NCBI RefSeq assembly: GCF_014197245.1 | Contig: NZ_JACIFF010000003.1 | Span: 124,001 to 188,000, forward strand | Length of the DNA stretch: 64,000 bases | Source of the DNA: Neolewinella aquimaris | GTDB lineage: Bacteria > Bacteroidota > Bacteroidia > Chitinophagales > Saprospiraceae | Direction: 5' to 3' | Shown: positions 1 through 8,305 of the stretch, in pieces | Position numbering within the stretch: the stretch's first letter is position 1 | Layout of the letters: each line of letters opens with the position of its first letter | Made by a program: the position numbers and the translations under genes | Notes under the pieces: generated by a model | Seen by the model: the letters and a program-made list of their open reading frames with translations, nothing else | Database searches by the model: none | What the model was told of the DNA's origin: nothing

Positions 1-1970
1 GGGACATTGGAGAAGGGTCGGGCGGTAGTCCCATCCTCGTTGAGCAGACCGGCCCGGAACGGCAGGGTAGCCGGAGATCCCGTTGCACTGCCACCGATCG
101 AAATGCTGCCGTCCGTATCACCGAAACAGCTCACGTTTGTGGAATCGGTAGAGATCACCAGAATCTTAGCGGCCGCAACCGAGAAGGAACGGGAATTCGA
201 GCAGCCGTTGAGGTCGGTGACGGTCACGCTGTAGTCGCCGGGGTTTAGGTTGGTACGGTTAGACTCAGCGGCAGACTCCGTAAATCCATCGGACCAGGTA
301 AAACTGTAGTTTCCGTTGTCCCGGACTCCTCCCGACACCCGGACACGGATCGCTCCATCCTCGGAGCCGCTACACGTAGCATCGCTGGTGGTAGACTGGC
401 TCACGTCAATAAACAGCGCATTGGGTTGGTCGAGGGTCACGCTGCTTGTGCGGGTACAACCGGAGGCGATGTCCGTCACGGTAACCGAATAAGTTCCATC
501 CGATAGTCCCGAAATGGTGTCCGTAGCGGCTCCCGTATTCCACGCAATGCGGTAGCCCATACTATTAGGGTCGTCGACGGGAGTAGCATTTTCGGAGATG
601 GATACCACCAGTATGCCGTTGTTGTCGCCGTTGCAGAGGGGGCGTTGTACGACCTGAATGGACGCTCCGAAGGAGACGCCCTCTACGACCTGTATTTCCT
701 GGGTGACGTCTTCACCCAGCGCATCCGTGACGGTCACGTCGTAGAAGCCGGCAACGAGGTCGCTAAAGGTGGCCGTTCCCCCCTCGGTAGCGATCGTTTG
801 AGTAGGGCCGTTGGTAGCGGGCGGTGGAATGGTCCGGCGGTAGGTCGCGGTGTATGGTGCCAGTCCACCATTCACGGTGATTGTGATGCTTCCGTCGTCC
901 TCGCCGGGACAGCTCACGCTGTCTACCACCGCCGTGAAGGTGGGTGCCGCTCCGCCGGTTGTTACACAGGCACCCGTATGGGTGACGGTCATGCCGACAA
1001 AATCGCAACTCACTTGGTCGGTGATGCTGATTGCATAGTCGCCAGGCACGGGAGTCGTATAGTTCACTACGTCTCCGTGACGGTAGGCGCCGCTGGGCCG
1101 GTCCAGGGAGGCGGTTTGATTGGTTGCGGTGTTGCGAATGCTTATAGTATAGTCGCCCGTACCCCGCAGTTCGCTTATCCCGCCTTCGATACGGAAGCTG
1201 CCGGCGCAGGTCGTGCTGCTCTGGGTGGCCTCGCTGGCAGTAACGGAATTCAGGAAGCCTACGGTGAAGGTCTGGTTTAGGTCTACGACGGTACACTGGC
1301 TGGGGTCGGAACCGCCGGTAGTGCCCTCAAAACGGAATTCCTGATTGCTCGTATCGAAAGAATCGACGGTGATGGGCGCAAAGTATAGTACGGTGGGTCC
1401 ACCGAAAAGGGTGGTGATTCCGTCAGTTCGGTTCCGGACAGTAAGATTGTAATCCCTGGAAAAGTAGTCTACGGGGGGCGCAATCGCCAAGTCACCATTG
1501 TACTGCGGGGTCCCCAAGTCCGGATTGCAGGGGTCGCTGTTGATGTCATTGACCAGGGGGCCAGTAGCGGAAGGCATGCAATCATATACCGCATACCCAA
1601 CTCCGCCTCGGGTGGCAGGATTCGGGTCGCCACTCAGGTCTGCGCTGTTTGCCCGGTGATTTACCAACAGCTCATCACCCATGCACATCCAGATGGTGTC
1701 GGGCTTGCTAGCAAAGGCCAGCGACCCACCTGGAGCCACGCCGCTAAAACTACTGCTGCTTACGCTTACGTTCGTGAAGCCGTCAATCGTGCCCGGATTG
1801 CTGGTACAGGCGGCTTTTGCCAGGCTGGACGACTTCGTAACAACATCTCCTTTTGTCAGGGGAAACAGGTCAAATCCTTGTGCCCGCAGCCCCGCAGATC
1901 CCAGCAATAATAGACTAGCAAAGAACAAAGTGCGTGTAACCAAGCAATTACGCATACATGTGAAGTTCAT
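1..1970 (-). CDS. SprB-repeat cell-surface adhesin, 3' end outside window
   Basis: An open frame runs leftward from ATG 1970 to the window edge (656 codons, no stop), so the C-terminus is missing. A signal peptide is visible (hydrophobic TRTLFFASLLLLGSAG, then LRAQ). The body is threonine/serine-rich with beta-sandwich repeats of SprB type: 'VSCPGEDDGSITI', 'VSCFGDTDGSISI' and 'ATCSGSEDGAIRV', each followed by 'Y.VTVTD' strand motifs. SprB repeats are known from the mobile gliding adhesin SprB and other type IX-secreted surface proteins. This protein is therefore probably exported by T9SS and exposed on the cell surface; a C-terminal sorting domain would be expected beyond position 1. An alternative ATG lies at 1955. 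The next genes on the right are a PorT-like barrel and gldB, which fits gliding or secretion. Whether it is SprB itself cannot be decided. Confidence 0.85.
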   Translation of the reverse strand, partial: MNFTCMRNCLVTRTLFFASLLLLGSAGLRAQGFDLFPLTKGDVVTKSSSLAKAACTSNPGTIDGFTNVSVSSSSFSGVAPGGSLAFASKPDTIWMCMGDELLVNHRANSADLSGDPNPATRGGVGYAVYDCMPSATGPLVNDINSDPCNPDLGTPQYNGDLAIAPPVDYFSRDYNLTVRNRTDGITTLFGGPTVLYFAPITVDSFDTSNQEFRFEGTTGGSDPSQCTVVDLNQTFTVGFLNSVTASEATQSSTTCAGSFRIEGGISELRGTGDYTISIRNTATNQTASLDRPSGAYRHGDVVNYTTPVPGDYAISITDQVSCDFVGMTVTHTGACVTTGGAAPTFTAVVDSVSCPGEDDGSITITVNGGLAPYTATYRRTIPPPATNGPTQTIATEGGTATFSDLVAGFYDVTVTDALGEDVTQEIQVVEGVSFGASIQVVQRPLCNGDNNGILVVSISENATPVDDPNSMGYRIAWNTGAATDTISGLSDGTYSVTVTDIASGCTRTSSVTLDQPNALFIDVSQSTTSDATCSGSEDGAIRVRVSGGVRDNGNYSFTWSDGFTESAAESNRTNLNPGDYSVTVTDLNGCSNSRSFSVAAAKILVISTDSTNVSCFGDTDGSISIGGSATGSPATLPFRAGLLNEDGTTARPFSNV

Positions 1971-2050
1971 AAACACGGGATAGGGTTCCCGCCCGGGACG
2001 CGCCCTGCGGGGATAACTTCGAACGAACGTTGGGCGGGTTCATTTCATTG

Positions 2051-2067
2051 CCCCGACAGCTATCGGG
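2051..2067. repeat. Intergenic palindrome, CCCCGATAGCTATCGGGG family (imperfect copy)
   Basis: The sequence ccccgacagctatcggg is an almost perfect dyad between the adhesin and the PorT-like gene. The same element recurs perfectly at 12477-12494 and with one mismatch at 48197-48214. Its position outside genes suggests a REP-like or hairpin element; function unknown. Confidence 0.6.
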
Positions 2068-2091
2068 ACGCCCTGCCCATTGCCGTTACGT

Positions 2092-2844
2092 CTAGAACAT
2101 GACGCCCAGCAGGATAACAATGGAATTTACCCTGCCCTTGCTGTCGTCTTTAGCTGGACTGCGACCCGTACGGGTCAGGCTGGTCTTGTTGTCGCGGGTC
2201 AGGTCGAGGAAACCCGACTGAAAGCCGATGCCGCCCACAATGGAAGTCTGGGTTGAGACGGAATACTCTGCGCCACCCATAAAGCCCCACGACAGGTTGA
2301 GGGCGTTCACTTCCTTACCGATGCCGAAGTTCTCGTCCGAACCGATGAAACTGGCATTTTCAATGCTGCCCTTCGCATTGGTCACGATGCCCAGGTTGAG
2401 GGACGGCCGGACGAAGTAGCGCATGTATCCAAATTCACGGGTACGCATGGTCAGGCCGAGGGGAATCTCCACAAACTGAATCTTATAATCGAAGGTCTTG
2501 CCGCTTAACTGAGCGGGCGTCGGTGCGGTTACCAGCGTTTCCGCTAGCGACTCATTCCAAATGTCGACCTCCGTAAACTGCTCGTCGTACCGCAGCGCAC
2601 CGCCGGATCCGAAGTGGATGTTGAGGCCGGTATGAATGCTGTAATTGTCCTGAAAATAATATTCGGCCATCAGTCCGAGCTTCAGGCCTAGGTTGGTGCC
2701 GTCGCCCTCGATGAGGTTGTTGTCGGTGCCCATATAACTGAAGGTCGGGCTGAGCTGAAAGCCAAACTGAATGGGATTGATCTGGGCAGAAGCGCTGAGC
2801 GAGCCCAACAAGAGGGCACAGGTGAGGAGTAGAGGAGATTTCAT
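2092..2844 (-). CDS. PorT-family outer-membrane beta-barrel protein
   Basis: A 250-residue protein starting at ATG 2844, chosen because it begins a clean signal peptide (MKSPLLLTCALLLGSLSASAQ); an ATG at 2877 would add 11 residues in front of it. After the signal the sequence has alternating hydrophobic and polar strands ('FGFQLSPTFSYMG', 'GLKLGLMAEYYF', 'YSIHTGLNIHFG') and a C-terminal strand ending in 'VILLGVMF', as expected for OMP_b-brl_2/PorT-like barrels. PorT/SprT is a T9SS component, but the family is large and many members are plain porin-like proteins, so a T9SS role is only inferred. It is divergent from gldB with 64 bp between the starts, and lies downstream of the adhesin on the same strand. 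Confidence 0.75.
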   Translation of the reverse strand: MKSPLLLTCALLLGSLSASAQINPIQFGFQLSPTFSYMGTDNNLIEGDGTNLGLKLGLMAEYYFQDNYSIHTGLNIHFGSGGALRYDEQFTEVDIWNESLAETLVTAPTPAQLSGKTFDYKIQFVEIPLGLTMRTREFGYMRYFVRPSLNLGIVTNAKGSIENASFIGSDENFGIGKEVNALNLSWGFMGGAEYSVSTQTSIVGGIGFQSGFLDLTRDNKTSLTRTGRSPAKDDSKGRVNSIVILLGVMF

Positions 2845-2908
2845 TCGGAAATAATTGGGTTCATGGATCGTTGTCAAACGAGCCGGCGGTGCCGGTGTTT
2901 AGCCAACA

Positions 2909-3958
2909 ATGAAAGAAAGCAGACAGTTAACCCTCCTCCTCCCGATCATATTGCTGATCCTCGGGTCCTGCACCCCGGATGAGCCGCCCCCGCCCGATGT
3001 GAGCAACATCGACGTACCACTCACCGTACTGCGCTTCGACCAGGCTTTGCCGAATGTAGATACCGCGCAGCTGACCACCGAACTCCAACGATTGGATACT
3101 GAATTCGGCACCTTTACGGACGCGTTTTTCACCCACCTGGTGCCGGTGCGGCGGGGCGACTTCAGCCCGGCGGAGGGCCAGAATGTCCTGCGTGCCTACC
3201 TCGCCTACCCCCTTACCCACGTCGTCGACTCCTTGGTCCAACAGCACTTTGGGGCGGGGCCGCAGGTGCAAGCTATGGCGGAAGAGCTGCGCCAATCTCT
3301 CCGGTACTATCGCCACTACTTACCCGAAGCGCCCCTGCCGGACACCCTAGTGACCTACAGCACCCACTTCGAACTGGCCGGTTTCCTCTACGGCGACGGA
3401 CAGCTGGCGGCAGGACTGGATTTCTTCCTCGGACCCGACTTCGACTACCAGCAAGTAAATCCGGAAGAGCCCATCTTCTCGGACTACCTTGCCCAGAGCT
3501 ACACTCCGGCTCACTTCACCGGCAAAATGCTGCGTATCCTCATCGAGGACCACTTCCCCGCCCCCCGCAGCGGTCGCCTCATCGACTACCTGGTCTACGA
3601 AGGCAAAAAACTTTACCTGCTCGAACTCCTCCTACCGGAAACCCCGGATCACGTAGTCTACGAGGTCACCACGGACGGAATGGAATGGCTTCGCCAAAAT
3701 GAAACGGAAATTTACGCCTACCTGCAGCGGGAAGATGAACTGTACGCCACCGACGTAGACAAGATCAAAAAATACACCGGCCCTGCCCCCTACTCACAGG
3801 GAATGCCCCGGGAATCCCCCGGAGGGGCCGTGAACTACCTCGGGCGACAGATTGTAGCCTCCTTTCTTGCCGCCAATCCCGAAGTGAGCATTTCGGAACT
3901 GATGACCCTTACCGACGGACAGGAGATTTTACGGCGGGCCCGCTACAAACCGAGATAG
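2909..3958 (+). CDS. gldB: Gliding motility lipoprotein GldB
   Basis: A 349-residue lipoprotein with a type II signal: hydrophobic segment, then a lipobox ending in Cys21 (LILGSC). The C-terminal part carries features I associate with GldB: 'LIDYLVYEGKKLYLLELLLPE', 'NETEIYAYLQREDELYATD', 'APYSQGMPRESPGGAVNYLGRQIV' and 'NPEVSISELMTLTDGQEIL'. GldB is a membrane lipoprotein needed for gliding in flavobacteria; its biochemical role is unsettled. Length is close to the family norm. It diverges from the PorT-like gene, and the following oxygenase begins about 35 bp later on the same strand, so co-transcription is possible. Confidence 0.85.
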   Translation: MKESRQLTLLLPIILLILGSCTPDEPPPPDVSNIDVPLTVLRFDQALPNVDTAQLTTELQRLDTEFGTFTDAFFTHLVPVRRGDFSPAEGQNVLRAYLAYPLTHVVDSLVQQHFGAGPQVQAMAEELRQSLRYYRHYLPEAPLPDTLVTYSTHFELAGFLYGDGQLAAGLDFFLGPDFDYQQVNPEEPIFSDYLAQSYTPAHFTGKMLRILIEDHFPAPRSGRLIDYLVYEGKKLYLLELLLPETPDHVVYEVTTDGMEWLRQNETEIYAYLQREDELYATDVDKIKKYTGPAPYSQGMPRESPGGAVNYLGRQIVASFLAANPEVSISELMTLTDGQEILRRARYKPR

Positions 3959-3993
3959 GCCCCGCGATGTTAGGCCAGTACAAACCTAATATC

Positions 3994-4950
3994 ATGACCA
4001 CCACCGCACCCCGTACCATCCCCCTCGTTGACCTCTCTCAATTCGAAAAGGGAGATAAGGCCCAACGCCAGGCATTCGTCGAGCAACTTGGCTCCGCGTT
4101 TCACAACATCGGCTTCGTGGGCGTAACCGGACACGGTATCCCGAAGGACCTGATCGACGATTTCTATAACGCCGCGAAAGAGTTTTTCGCCCTGCCCGTA
4201 GAGGTCAAGCGGAAGTACGAGGTGCCCGGAGCCGCCGGACAGCGGGGCTATACCAGCTTCGGTAAGGAGCACGCGAAGCAGTCGCAGGTAGCCGACCTCA
4301 AAGAATTTTTCCAAATCGGCCAGGAACTGGCCGACCGCAACGACAGCGCCTTCCAGGCCAACCCGGAGGTGACCGAAGTGCCCCAGTTTATGACACTGGG
4401 CAGCCAGCTCTACCGCTCATTTGAAGCCAGCGGCAGTAGCCTCCTGCGCGCCATTGCCCTCTACCTTGGTCTGGACGAGAAGTACTTCGACCAAAACATC
4501 AACGATGGCATGAGCATCCTGCGGGCCATTCACTATCCCCCCATTACGGAGGAGCCCAAGAGCGCCATCCGCGCCGAGCAACACGAGGACATTAACCTCA
4601 TCACCCTCCTCGTTGGTGCCAGTGCCGGCGGACTGCAGCTCCAAACCGCCTCGGGTGAGTGGCAGGAGATCATCCCCGAAAACGACGAGATCGTCATCAA
4701 CGTCGGCGATATGCTCCAGCGCCTCACTAACAACTACCTGAAGTCGACCACCCACCGCGTCGTCAATCCCCCCCGCTCCGAGTGGGACAAGCCCCGCCTC
4801 AGCATCCCCTTCTTCCTCCACCCCCGCCCCGAAACCAAGCTTGACGTACTGCCCAGCACCGTTACCGCCGACCGCCCCCAGGCCTATCCCCCCATCACCG
4901 CCGGCGAATACCTCAACGAGCGCCTCCGCGAGATCGGCCTAAAAAAGTAA
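3994..4950 (+). CDS. 2-oxoglutarate/Fe(II) dioxygenase, isopenicillin-N-synthase-like
   Basis: A 318-residue protein from ATG 3994 ('MTTTAPRTIPLVDLSQF'); an ATG at 3967 would add 9 residues that do not resemble the family. The N-terminal DIOX_N motif is clear ('GFVGVTGHGIP', 'FFALPVEVKRKY', 'RGYTSFGKEHAK'). The iron facial triad is His197-x-Asp199 (EQHEDINL) and His254 (STTHRVVNPP), and the 2OG-binding Arg268-x-Ser270 is in 'RLSIPFF'. Members oxidise varied small molecules; the substrate here cannot be read from sequence. The stop codon is followed immediately by a CGTCGGCCGACG palindrome. Confidence 0.9.
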   Translation: MTTTAPRTIPLVDLSQFEKGDKAQRQAFVEQLGSAFHNIGFVGVTGHGIPKDLIDDFYNAAKEFFALPVEVKRKYEVPGAAGQRGYTSFGKEHAKQSQVADLKEFFQIGQELADRNDSAFQANPEVTEVPQFMTLGSQLYRSFEASGSSLLRAIALYLGLDEKYFDQNINDGMSILRAIHYPPITEEPKSAIRAEQHEDINLITLLVGASAGGLQLQTASGEWQEIIPENDEIVINVGDMLQRLTNNYLKSTTHRVVNPPRSEWDKPRLSIPFFLHPRPETKLDVLPSTVTADRPQAYPPITAGEYLNERLREIGLKK

Positions 4951-5056
4951 CTCGTCGGCCGACGCTAAGTCGTCCGCCGAGTAAGGGTTAGAATTTTCTT
5001 TTGCCTTCAGTGTCCCTAGTCGGCGAACGAGCCTCGTACCTCGGTCGGCCGACGAC
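4951..5056. repeat. Repeat family A cluster (CGTCGGCCGACG palindromes)
   Basis: Between two convergent genes the sequence holds a perfect 12-bp palindrome (4953-4964), a related half-copy gtcgtccgccgag (4969-4981), gtcggcgaacga (5019-5030) and gtcggccgac (5044-5053). The oxygenase stop ends at 4950, directly before the first copy; the photolyase stop TAG (5058-5056, minus) directly precedes the last copy. The same family recurs at 38280-38383 and as a fragment at 21491-21504. It may act as a bidirectional terminator or mRNA 3' end stabiliser (inference). Confidence 0.65.
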
Positions 5057-6537
5057 TAGTTCGACCGACGACAATACCGCTCCACCGCCTCCTCGATCTC
5101 CGGTACACTCACCCGCACCACCTCCCGCCCGGCCCGCTCCGCCAGCCACTCCGGCATTCCGTCACGCTTGCGCAGGGCGCCGTCGCCCTTGGGTGCCACC
5201 CATCCGTAGTGCTCGATCTCCCGGTAGCCCTTCCTCGCTTCCCCGAAGCCCCAGCGGATGCCGCCGTAGGTGGAGGCGTCGCGGCCGTCGAGACTGAACC
5301 GATCGTTGAGGTAGCAGGCAACGCCGAAGGCTTCCCGTGGGTCCGGGCGCCAGCGGATGATCTGCTTCACCCAGTACATGCGCAGGTTGTTGTTCATCCA
5401 GCCGCCGGCGAGAAATTCCTTCTGGGCGGCATTCCAGGTTTCGTCGTTGGTTTCGCCGTGGATGAGTGCTTCGAGGCTATACACGTTTTCCCGGGGATCC
5501 GATGCATGATCTTCGAGGGTTTCACGGGCCCAGTCCGGCAGGCCCGACCACTGGTTAAAATCACTTACGAACCGACAACGGTGGTGGTAGTATTCCCGCC
5601 AGGTCAGCAGCTCATCGAGGTACTTGTAGCGGGCCGCACGGTGCAGTCCTTCCTCTTTTTCAGCCTTCAGGACGGCCGCCGCCACCTCGCGCGGCGACAG
5701 CACACCGAAGTGCATCCAGGGGGAGATCTGAGTGGAAGAGTCGGGTAGGGCCGGATTGTTGCGCGTCCACTTGTAGCGGGGGATCACCTCGCGAATTGCG
5801 TAGTTCAGCCGCTCCAGCGCCACGGAGCGACCGCCGGGAAAGTCCGCGATTGGCGGGAGAGTCATGTCTACCCCGCAGTCGGCGATCAGTTCGTCCAGGC
5901 CGGCTTCGGTCAGGTCCGTCGCACCGCCGTCGCCCAGGTCCAGCTTGCCATCGAAACGCGGCGGTTCGGGATGCTGCTGGAGATCGGTATGCAGGTGTAG
6001 CTCGCGCAGTTTCGTGTGGGCCGCCCGGAAAGCCTTCGTCGTGTCGAGGTGTTCCGAAAAGGCGTTCATGGGTACGGCACAACAGGCATCAACGCCCCAT
6101 ACCGCTCCGTCAAAGCGTTCGGCCAGGGCATCGGCGTAGGTGCGAGTCACGAAGGTGGGCACGTCGTCGGCAATCACGGCCGCTGCCCGTTTGGCTAGTT
6201 CGGCGATAACGTCCACTTCACTTTCCCCGGAACGGCGTACCCAGCGTACGAAGCGTAGCCCCCGCTCCTCGATATCCGGACCGAGTTCCAGGCTAGCCTC
6301 CAGGATAAAACGGTGCAGGCGGTGGGAAGCATAGGGATACCGATTCTCTAGCGCGTGGACGACAACTACCGGCAACCCGAGCTCGTTGCCGAGCAGAATG
6401 GCCGTATCCAGTACGGGGTTTTCCTTAGCCCGCAGGGCCTGCATAAGCCAGCAAAGGACGTATTCTTTCCCCTCCGTTTCGATGGGGTGAGACGTGAGGG
6501 GGCGGGTGCGCAGGTGCAATATTTCCTGGGGAGTCAA
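5056..6537 (-). CDS. Class II-type deoxyribodipyrimidine photolyase
   Basis: A 493-residue protein resembling class II photolyases, which use FAD and light to split cyclobutane pyrimidine dimers. The N-terminal Rossmann half has 'YVLCWLMQALRAKENPVLDTAI' and 'PVVVVHALENRYPYASHRLHRF'. The C-terminal FAD half has 'WMNNNLRMYWVKQI', 'WRPDPREAFGVACYLNDRFSLDGRD' and 'YGGIRWGFG', matching the class II end with a D-GRD motif. The start is TTG 6537, which overlaps the upstream photolyase stop (TGA 6536-6534); no in-frame ATG exists between it and an upstream stop at 6577-6579, so translation is probably coupled. The stop codon abuts a family A palindrome. Confidence 0.85.
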   Translation of the reverse strand: MTPQEILHLRTRPLTSHPIETEGKEYVLCWLMQALRAKENPVLDTAILLGNELGLPVVVVHALENRYPYASHRLHRFILEASLELGPDIEERGLRFVRWVRRSGESEVDVIAELAKRAAAVIADDVPTFVTRTYADALAERFDGAVWGVDACCAVPMNAFSEHLDTTKAFRAAHTKLRELHLHTDLQQHPEPPRFDGKLDLGDGGATDLTEAGLDELIADCGVDMTLPPIADFPGGRSVALERLNYAIREVIPRYKWTRNNPALPDSSTQISPWMHFGVLSPREVAAAVLKAEKEEGLHRAARYKYLDELLTWREYYHHRCRFVSDFNQWSGLPDWARETLEDHASDPRENVYSLEALIHGETNDETWNAAQKEFLAGGWMNNNLRMYWVKQIIRWRPDPREAFGVACYLNDRFSLDGRDASTYGGIRWGFGEARKGYREIEHYGWVAPKGDGALRKRDGMPEWLAERAGREVVRVSVPEIEEAVERYCRRSN

Positions 6538-8075
6538 GGCGTCGTGGTTTTTTTCCGGGGTGGGCGTCGGGGACCCTTACGCGAACCGTGCCTGGCGTAG
6601 ACTTCCTCGGCGAGTGCCCGGGATTCCGGCAGGGTCTTGATGGCGTAGTAGTCGGCCTTCATAGCCCGGGAGTTTTCCCGCCAGTCAACGGGGGGTGTCG
6701 GATAGTCAGAAATTGGGGAGAGGTGGTGACGTAGAATAGCCTTCGGTTCCACCTCGCGCAGTTCGGGCACCCAGGCTTTAACGAAGGTGGCCTCCCTGTC
6801 GTGGTCGGCCAGTTGTTTGTCGGGGGAGTAGATACGGAGCTGGTTGATGCCGACCACCCCGGCCTGCATCTGGGTCTGGGAGATGTGGATACCCGGCTCG
6901 TAATCAGCCCAGAGGCGGGCGGTGGGGTAGAGAATCTTGCGCCAGTCGATCCGCAGGCTGTGGACGGCTACGGAGGTGATGAAGGCCCGCATCCGAAAGT
7001 TTAGGAAACCGGTGGAAGCCGCGCAGCGCATACAGGCATCTACCAGCGGCCAGCCGGTCTGGCCCGCAAGCCAGCGTTCGAGGTATTCGTCGCCGGGGGT
7101 GGGCAGTTCGGCATAGGCCGGATTGAGGGGCATGAACTCCATGCCGCTTTCGGTCTCTAATCGCTGAATGAAGTGGTCGCGCCAGTGCAACCGGCTCTTA
7201 AAGCTGCGCAGCGAATTCTTCCATGCTTTCGCTTCCTCACTGTCTGCTTCTTTCACTTCCGCCTGCCGCGCTTCGGTGGCTGCGTATACCTGCCGGGCCG
7301 TTAGCGTCCCCCACGCCAGGTGTACCGACAGGCGTGATCCGCAGGTGAAGGCTAAGTTGGGAGAGGAAATGCCACCGCTGTAGCACTGACCGCGCTCGTA
7401 GAGAAAACTTTGCAGGGTAGCTTCCGCAGCGGGTTCGCTCACCGCCTGTCGGTACTGCAACTGATCGGGCCGGAGGGGGTGACCGAAATTTTGGGGAAGC
7501 AGCGCTTCGCTCGGTAAGTTTTTTTCGCCGAAATGGTCGGAGGGGATGCTGAGTTTTTGTAGTTGTCCGGGATCCGGCACGGGTGGAATGTTGTCGGCCC
7601 GCATGAATGCTTTCCACCGCGCCGCCCGTCGGTCGCGGTCGAGGGTACCCCGGAATACCCCGGTCTGGGGAAGTTCGTGCCAGTCCACCCCGTTGGCTGC
7701 GGTCCATTCCCCGAAGGCTCGATCGCGACGGTAAGTCACCTCGGATCCGATCTCCTCATGAGAGAAAATTGCCCGAATGGCTTGCTTTTCGTGGATGTAC
7801 GCCGCACCCGCGACCGCGCCCATGTGCAACACTAGCACTTCCCCGCCGTGGGGCGCCAGCCGGTTACGCAACGCGGTGAGTGCCTCGCACCAGGCAGCGA
7901 CGTGGAAGGCCGACGTCTCTTCCGCCGCCAGAATGTCGGGCTCGAAGAAGAATACCGCCAGTACGCGTTCGTCCTGCGCCAGCGCAGCCGTGAGGGCCGG
8001 GTTGTCGGCGAGCCGGAAGTCTTTCTTGATCCACCACAGGGTCAGCGGACGGTTCATCGGGTGGTCGTTTGACAT
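6534..8075 (-). CDS. Cryptochrome/photolyase family flavoprotein with divergent FAD domain
   Basis: A 513-residue protein. The N-terminal photolyase domain is clear ('LWWIKKDFRLADNPALTAAL', 'VLAVFFFEPDIL'). The FAD-binding half has 'GQTGWPLVDACMRCAASTGFLNFRMRAF' and 'DWRKILYPTARLWADYEPGIH', but the usual class I motif with W-x-W-x-AGTG is replaced by 'SQTQMQAGVVGINQLRIYSPDKQ'. It is therefore a photolyase-family protein of a less studied branch; dimer repair, (6-4) repair and light sensing all remain possible. ATG 8075 is used, with ATG 8057 as an alternative. A TACTCTTG box three bases upstream suggests a very short or absent leader. It overlaps the class II photolyase downstream, implying one operon for light-dependent repair. 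Confidence 0.85.
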   Translation of the reverse strand: MSNDHPMNRPLTLWWIKKDFRLADNPALTAALAQDERVLAVFFFEPDILAAEETSAFHVAAWCEALTALRNRLAPHGGEVLVLHMGAVAGAAYIHEKQAIRAIFSHEEIGSEVTYRRDRAFGEWTAANGVDWHELPQTGVFRGTLDRDRRAARWKAFMRADNIPPVPDPGQLQKLSIPSDHFGEKNLPSEALLPQNFGHPLRPDQLQYRQAVSEPAAEATLQSFLYERGQCYSGGISSPNLAFTCGSRLSVHLAWGTLTARQVYAATEARQAEVKEADSEEAKAWKNSLRSFKSRLHWRDHFIQRLETESGMEFMPLNPAYAELPTPGDEYLERWLAGQTGWPLVDACMRCAASTGFLNFRMRAFITSVAVHSLRIDWRKILYPTARLWADYEPGIHISQTQMQAGVVGINQLRIYSPDKQLADHDREATFVKAWVPELREVEPKAILRHHLSPISDYPTPPVDWRENSRAMKADYYAIKTLPESRALAEEVYARHGSRKGPRRPPRKKTTTP

Positions 8076-8078
8076 CTA

Positions 8079-8086
8079 CAAGAGTA
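8079..8086 (-). promoter_or_regulatory. Possible -7 box of the photolyase operon
   Basis: TACTCTTG on the minus strand is one base off the Bacteroidota -7 consensus TAnnTTTG. It lies 3 nt before ATG 8075, so the transcript would be leaderless or begin translation at ATG 8057. No convincing -33 TTTG was found. Confidence 0.35.
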
Positions 8087-8108
8087 AATGCATCATTTGT
8101 GTTCCCAA

Positions 8109-8305
8109 GTAGCGGCGACTTGAGTCGCCACGCTGTCTGTCTGCCGGAAACAACTTTGACGGCTAGCCATATCCGTAGCGGCGACTTCAGTCGCCATGCT
8201 GCATAAATATTAGAAACAGCTTGACGGCTGAAGCCGTCGCTACTTTACTTGAGTCACCACGCTGCACGAAGGAATAAACAGCTTGACGGCTGAAGCCGTC
8301 GCTAC
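8109..8305. repeat. Repeat family B cluster (GACGGCTTCAGCCGTC palindromes)
   Basis: Four related palindromes fill the gap: gtagcggcgacttgagtcgcc (8109), gtagcggcgacttcagtcgcc (8175), and two identical gacggctgaagccgtcgctac copies (8223 and 8285). The last copy contains, on the minus strand, the TAG stop codon of the GH92 gene. A larger tandem array of the same family is at 17698-17960. The rest of the 226-bp gap holds no gene that I can see. Confidence 0.7.

Noticed and set aside
645-1280. 211-codon plus-strand frame
   Set aside because: It lies opposite the SprB-repeat adhesin, which reads through the whole stretch with a signal peptide and repeats.
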